Assembly: GCA_023424215.1 (NCBI GenBank)
Contig: JAFAEC010000018.1
Location: 1-7,687 of the forward strand
From: Pseudomonadota bacterium
Lineage (GTDB): Bacteria > Pseudomonadota > Alphaproteobacteria > Caulobacterales > Caulobacteraceae
Direction of reading: 5' to 3'
Length of the DNA stretch: 7,687 nt
Shown here: one piece after another, positions 5,131 through 7,687 of the stretch
Layout: each line of letters opens with the position of its first letter
Numbering within the stretch: the stretch's first letter is position 1
Made by a program: the position numbers and the translations under genes
The notes under the pieces: model-generated
What the model was told of the DNA's origin: nothing
Seen by the model: only the letters and a program-made list of their open reading frames with translations
Database searches by the model: none

Positions 5131-5939
5131 CCGACGCCGTCCCCGCCGCTCCGGCGATCCCGAAGCCGCCGGCGAAGTCGGCGGGCTCGTGGGCGCTCGA
5201 CGTCCTCGTCTGGGGCGGCATCGCCGCCCTGCTGCTCTACAGCATCGAGGCCGTCGATCTCGGGAACCTGCCCCAGCTGTTCACCAACAGCGACCGCATC
5301 CAGACCTTCGCCGCCGACCTGCTTCGCCCGGACTTCTCCGACTGGCGGCTGTTCGTCGCCAAGATGTGGGAGACCATCCAGATCGCCCTGTGGGGCACCT
5401 TCCTGGCGGTCTTCCTCGGTGTGCCGCTGGGTCTGGCGGCCGCCCGCAACATCGCCCCCATCTGGGTGGTGACTCCGGTCCGCTGGGTGATGAACCTGCT
5501 GCGCTCGGTGCCCGACCTCGTCATGGGCCTGCTGTTCGTGGTCGCCGTGGGCCTCGGCCCCCTCGCCGGCGTGCTGGCCATCACCCTGAACACGGCCGGC
5601 GTGCTGGCCAAGCTGTTCTCGGAAGCCGTCGAGTCGATCGACAAGGGCCCGGTCGAGGGCGTGCGCGCCACCGGCGCCCTGCCGCTGCACGAGATCATGT
5701 GGGGCGTCATCCCGCAGGTCGCCCCGCTGTGGACCTCGTTCGCCCTCTACCGCTTCGAGTCCAACAGCCGCTCTGCCACGGTGCTGGGCCTTATCGGCGC
5801 CGGCGGCATCGGCCAGGTGCTGTTCGACCGCATGAACGGCTTCGACTTCAACGCCGTGTCGGCCGTGGTCATCATCGTCATCGTGGCTGTGACCCTGATT
5901 GACATGCTGTCCCAGGCCATGCGCAAGCGCCTGCTGTAA
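5127..5939 (+). CDS. phnE: PhnE, phosphonate-type ABC transporter permease (270 aa)
   Basis: This is the inner-membrane channel of the PhnCDE importer. After a Pro/Ala-rich cytoplasmic start (PAAPAIPKPPAKSAG, about 6-20), hydrophobic segments appear near residues 24-40, 82-106, 130-158, 217-232 and 244-262. The EAA loop that docks the ATPase is clear at 166-197: EAVESIDKGPVEGVRATGAL followed by the IPQ end. LRSVPDLVMGLLF (125-137) and GLIGAGGIGQVLFD (221-234) are strong PhnE-family segments. Length is typical. The TTG start (5127) shares TTGA with the phnD stop and has GAGG 7 bases upstream, so translation is probably coupled. The same frame is open far upstream through phnD, but that part is just an alternative reading of phnD. 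It is the last gene of the operon, followed by a terminator. Confidence 0.93.
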   Translation: MTDAVPAAPAIPKPPAKSAGSWALDVLVWGGIAALLLYSIEAVDLGNLPQLFTNSDRIQTFAADLLRPDFSDWRLFVAKMWETIQIALWGTFLAVFLGVPLGLAAARNIAPIWVVTPVRWVMNLLRSVPDLVMGLLFVVAVGLGPLAGVLAITLNTAGVLAKLFSEAVESIDKGPVEGVRATGALPLHEIMWGVIPQVAPLWTSFALYRFESNSRSATVLGLIGAGGIGQVLFDRMNGFDFNAVSAVVIIVIVAVTLIDMLSQAMRKRLL

Positions 5940-5964
5940 GGCTCAGGGCCTTCCGGGCATGAGA

Positions 5965-5997
5965 AAGCCCGCCTCGCTGTCGCGGGGCGGGCTTCTT
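5965..5997 (+). terminator. Intrinsic terminator after phnE, possibly bidirectional with thrS
   Basis: AAGCCCGCCTCGC (5965-5977) pairs with GCGGGGCGGGCTT (5982-5994), a 13-bp stem containing one G-T pair and closed by a four-base loop. It is followed by CTTCATTTG on the plus strand. It begins 25 bases after the phnE stop. On the minus strand the stem (with one mismatch) is followed by a weaker TTTCTC tail, so it may also end transcripts of the convergent thrS, whose stop is at 6011. Confidence 0.85.
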
Positions 5998-6010
5998 CAT
6001 TTGCGCGCTG

Positions 6011-7687
6011 TCAGCGCCGCAGGTCGGGCGGCGTCGCCTCCTCGGTGAGGACGCGGATCGCCTCCTCGACGGTGACGATCTCCTGGGCCTGCGAACCCAG
6101 CCGGCGCAGGGCCACCTTGCCCTCCTCGGCCTCTTTCTTCCCGACCACGGCGATGACCGGGACCTTGGCGACCGAGTGCTCGCGGACCTTGTAGCCCACC
6201 TTCTCGTTGCGCAGGTCGGTCTCGACCCGCAGCCCGGCCTTTCGGAACTTCGCCGCCACCTCCTCGGCGTAGCCGTCGGCGTCCGAAACGATGGTCGCCA
6301 CCACCGCCTGCACCGGCGCCAGCCACAGCGGGAAGGCCCCGGCGTAGTTCTCGATCATAATGCCGATGAAACGCTCGAAGCTGCCGAGGATGGCGCGGTG
6401 CAGCATCACCGGTCGGTGCTTCTGCCCGTCCTCGCCGACATATTCCGCGCCCAGCCGCTCCGGCAGGACGTAGTCCAGCTGGATGGTGCCGCAGGTCCAT
6501 TCGCGGCCGATGGCGTCCTTGACGATGAAATCCAGCTTCGGCGCGTAGAAGGCGCCATCGCCCGGGGTCACCACCGGCTCCGAGCCCGCGGCCCGGGCCG
6601 CGTCGGCCATCTGGGCCTCGGCCTTGTCCCAGAACTCGTCGGTGCCGGCCCGCACCTCGGGACGCGTGCCGAGGCTGATGTAGGCCGTCTCCATGCCGAG
6701 GTCGGCATGGACCGAGTGGGCCAGCTCGATGAAGGCGGCCGTCTCCTCGACGATCTGGTCCTCGCGGCAGAAGATGTGGGCGTCGTCCTGGGTGAAGCCG
6801 CGTACCCGCATCAGGCCGTGCAGGGCGCCCGACGGCTCATAGCGGTGGCAGGCCCCGAACTCGGCCATGCGCAGCGGCAGCTCGCGGTACGACCGCTGGC
6901 CCTGGTCGAAGATCTGCACGTGGCCCGGGCAGTTCATCGGCTTCAGCGACAGCGTCTCGCCCTCGACCGTCTCGCAGACGAACATATTGGGCCGGTACTT
7001 GTCCCAATGGCCGGAGGCCTCCCAGAATTTGCGGTCCAGCACCTGCGGCGTCTTGACCTCGACATAGCCGGCGGCGGTCAGTCGGCGGCGCATGTAGGCC
7101 TCGATGACCTGCCACAGCACCCAGCCCTTGGGGTGCCAGAAGACCATGCCCCGGCCCTCTTCCTGCATGTGGAAGAGCTCCATCTGGCGGCCCAGCTTGC
7201 GGTGGTCGCGCTTCTCGGCCTCCTCGACCCGCTTCAGATAGGCGTCGAGATCGGCCTGGCTGGCCCAGGCCGTGGCGTAGATGCGCTGCAGCTGCGGATT
7301 GCGGTGGTCGCCGCGCCAGTAGGCCCCGGCCAGCTTGGTCAGCTTGAAGGCCTTGCCGACGAATTTCGTCGAGGGGAAGTGCGGCCCGCGGCACAGGTCG
7401 ACCCAGTCGCCCGTGGCGTAGGTGGTGATGGTCTCGTCGGCCGGCAGGTCGCGGATCAGCTCGGCCTTGAACTTTTCGCCCTTCGACTCGAACAGCCGGA
7501 TCGCCTCGTCGCGGTCCCACACCTGGCGGACCAGTTTCTCGTCGCGGTCGACGATCTCGGCCATCCGCTTCTCGATCGCCGCGAAGTCGTCGGTCGAGAA
7601 CGGCTCCTCGCGGAAGAAGTCGTAGTAGAATCCGTCCTCGATGGCCGGGCCGATGGTCACCTGGGTGCCGGGGAACAGCTCCTGCAC
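6011..7687 (-). CDS. thrS: Threonyl-tRNA synthetase (partial; N-terminus beyond the right edge)
   Basis: This class II enzyme charges tRNA-Thr with threonine in the cytoplasm. The 558 visible residues begin at GTG QELFPGTQVTIGPAIEDG, inside the editing-domain region, so no true start is present; the TGS domain and first editing motif lie outside the window. The editing domain continues through CRGPH (99-103). The catalytic core has motif 2 at FGACHRYEPSGALHGLMRVR (277-296) and motif 3 at LGSFERFIG (434-442). Zinc ligands are C253 (KPMNCPGH), H304 (DDAHIFC) and H430 (VMLHRAIL). They match E. coli C334, H385 and H511 with a constant offset of 81, so about 80 residues are missing. The C-terminal anticodon-binding domain runs from about 455 (WLAPVQAVV) to the end. 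The gene converges on phnE. Confidence 0.97.
   Translation of the reverse strand: MQELFPGTQVTIGPAIEDGFYYDFFREEPFSTDDFAAIEKRMAEIVDRDEKLVRQVWDRDEAIRLFESKGEKFKAELIRDLPADETITTYATGDWVDLCRGPHFPSTKFVGKAFKLTKLAGAYWRGDHRNPQLQRIYATAWASQADLDAYLKRVEEAEKRDHRKLGRQMELFHMQEEGRGMVFWHPKGWVLWQVIEAYMRRRLTAAGYVEVKTPQVLDRKFWEASGHWDKYRPNMFVCETVEGETLSLKPMNCPGHVQIFDQGQRSYRELPLRMAEFGACHRYEPSGALHGLMRVRGFTQDDAHIFCREDQIVEETAAFIELAHSVHADLGMETAYISLGTRPEVRAGTDEFWDKAEAQMADAARAAGSEPVVTPGDGAFYAPKLDFIVKDAIGREWTCGTIQLDYVLPERLGAEYVGEDGQKHRPVMLHRAILGSFERFIGIMIENYAGAFPLWLAPVQAVVATIVSDADGYAEEVAAKFRKAGLRVETDLRNEKVGYKVREHSVAKVPVIAVVGKKEAEEGKVALRRLGSQAQEIVTVEEAIRVLTEEATPPDLRR

Overview
The window is very GC-rich with strongly G/C-biased third codon positions. 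Its gene content (a fold-III ornithine decarboxylase next to a bacterial deoxyhypusine synthase-like protein, a phnCDE transporter and thrS) suggests an alphaproteobacterium, most likely Caulobacterales (Brevundimonas/Caulobacter-like). That placement rests on recognising the proteins by eye, not on a search. I see no mobile element, CRISPR array, rRNA or tRNA.

Layout, left to right. Bases 1-50 (minus) hold what looks like the signal-peptide start of a gene leaving the window. Bases 144-476 (minus) encode a 110-residue acidic, low-complexity protein of unknown function with a good ribosome binding site. Bases 572-1630 (minus) encode a deoxyhypusine synthase-like enzyme, followed by a clear hairpin terminator. 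Bases 1731-2996 (minus) encode a PLP-dependent ornithine (or lysine/ornithine) decarboxylase with a TTG start, followed by an imperfect terminator-like hairpin. Bases 2997-3337 are a divergent control region. Bases 3338-5939 (plus) are phnC-phnD-phnE, a phosphonate-type ABC importer whose genes overlap by four bases (ATGA, then TTGA). A strong terminator at 5965-5994 lies between phnE and the convergent thrS (6011 to beyond the right edge), which lacks roughly its first 80 residues.

How the genes work together. The decarboxylase would make putrescine from ornithine. The deoxyhypusine synthase-like enzyme probably transfers an aminobutyl group between polyamines, for example to make homospermidine, because bacteria lack eIF5A, the normal substrate of the family. 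PhnC (ATPase), PhnD (lipid-anchored binding protein) and PhnE (permease) form a complete importer for phosphonate, phosphite or a related phosphorus compound, but no phosphonate-degrading gene is visible here. thrS is housekeeping.

The window is mostly ordinary core genome. The observations most worth following are the substituted substrate pocket of the deoxyhypusine synthase-like enzyme, the basic C-terminal tail of the decarboxylase, a hairpin that covers the ribosome binding site of the small acidic protein, and the uncertain start and regulation of phnC.
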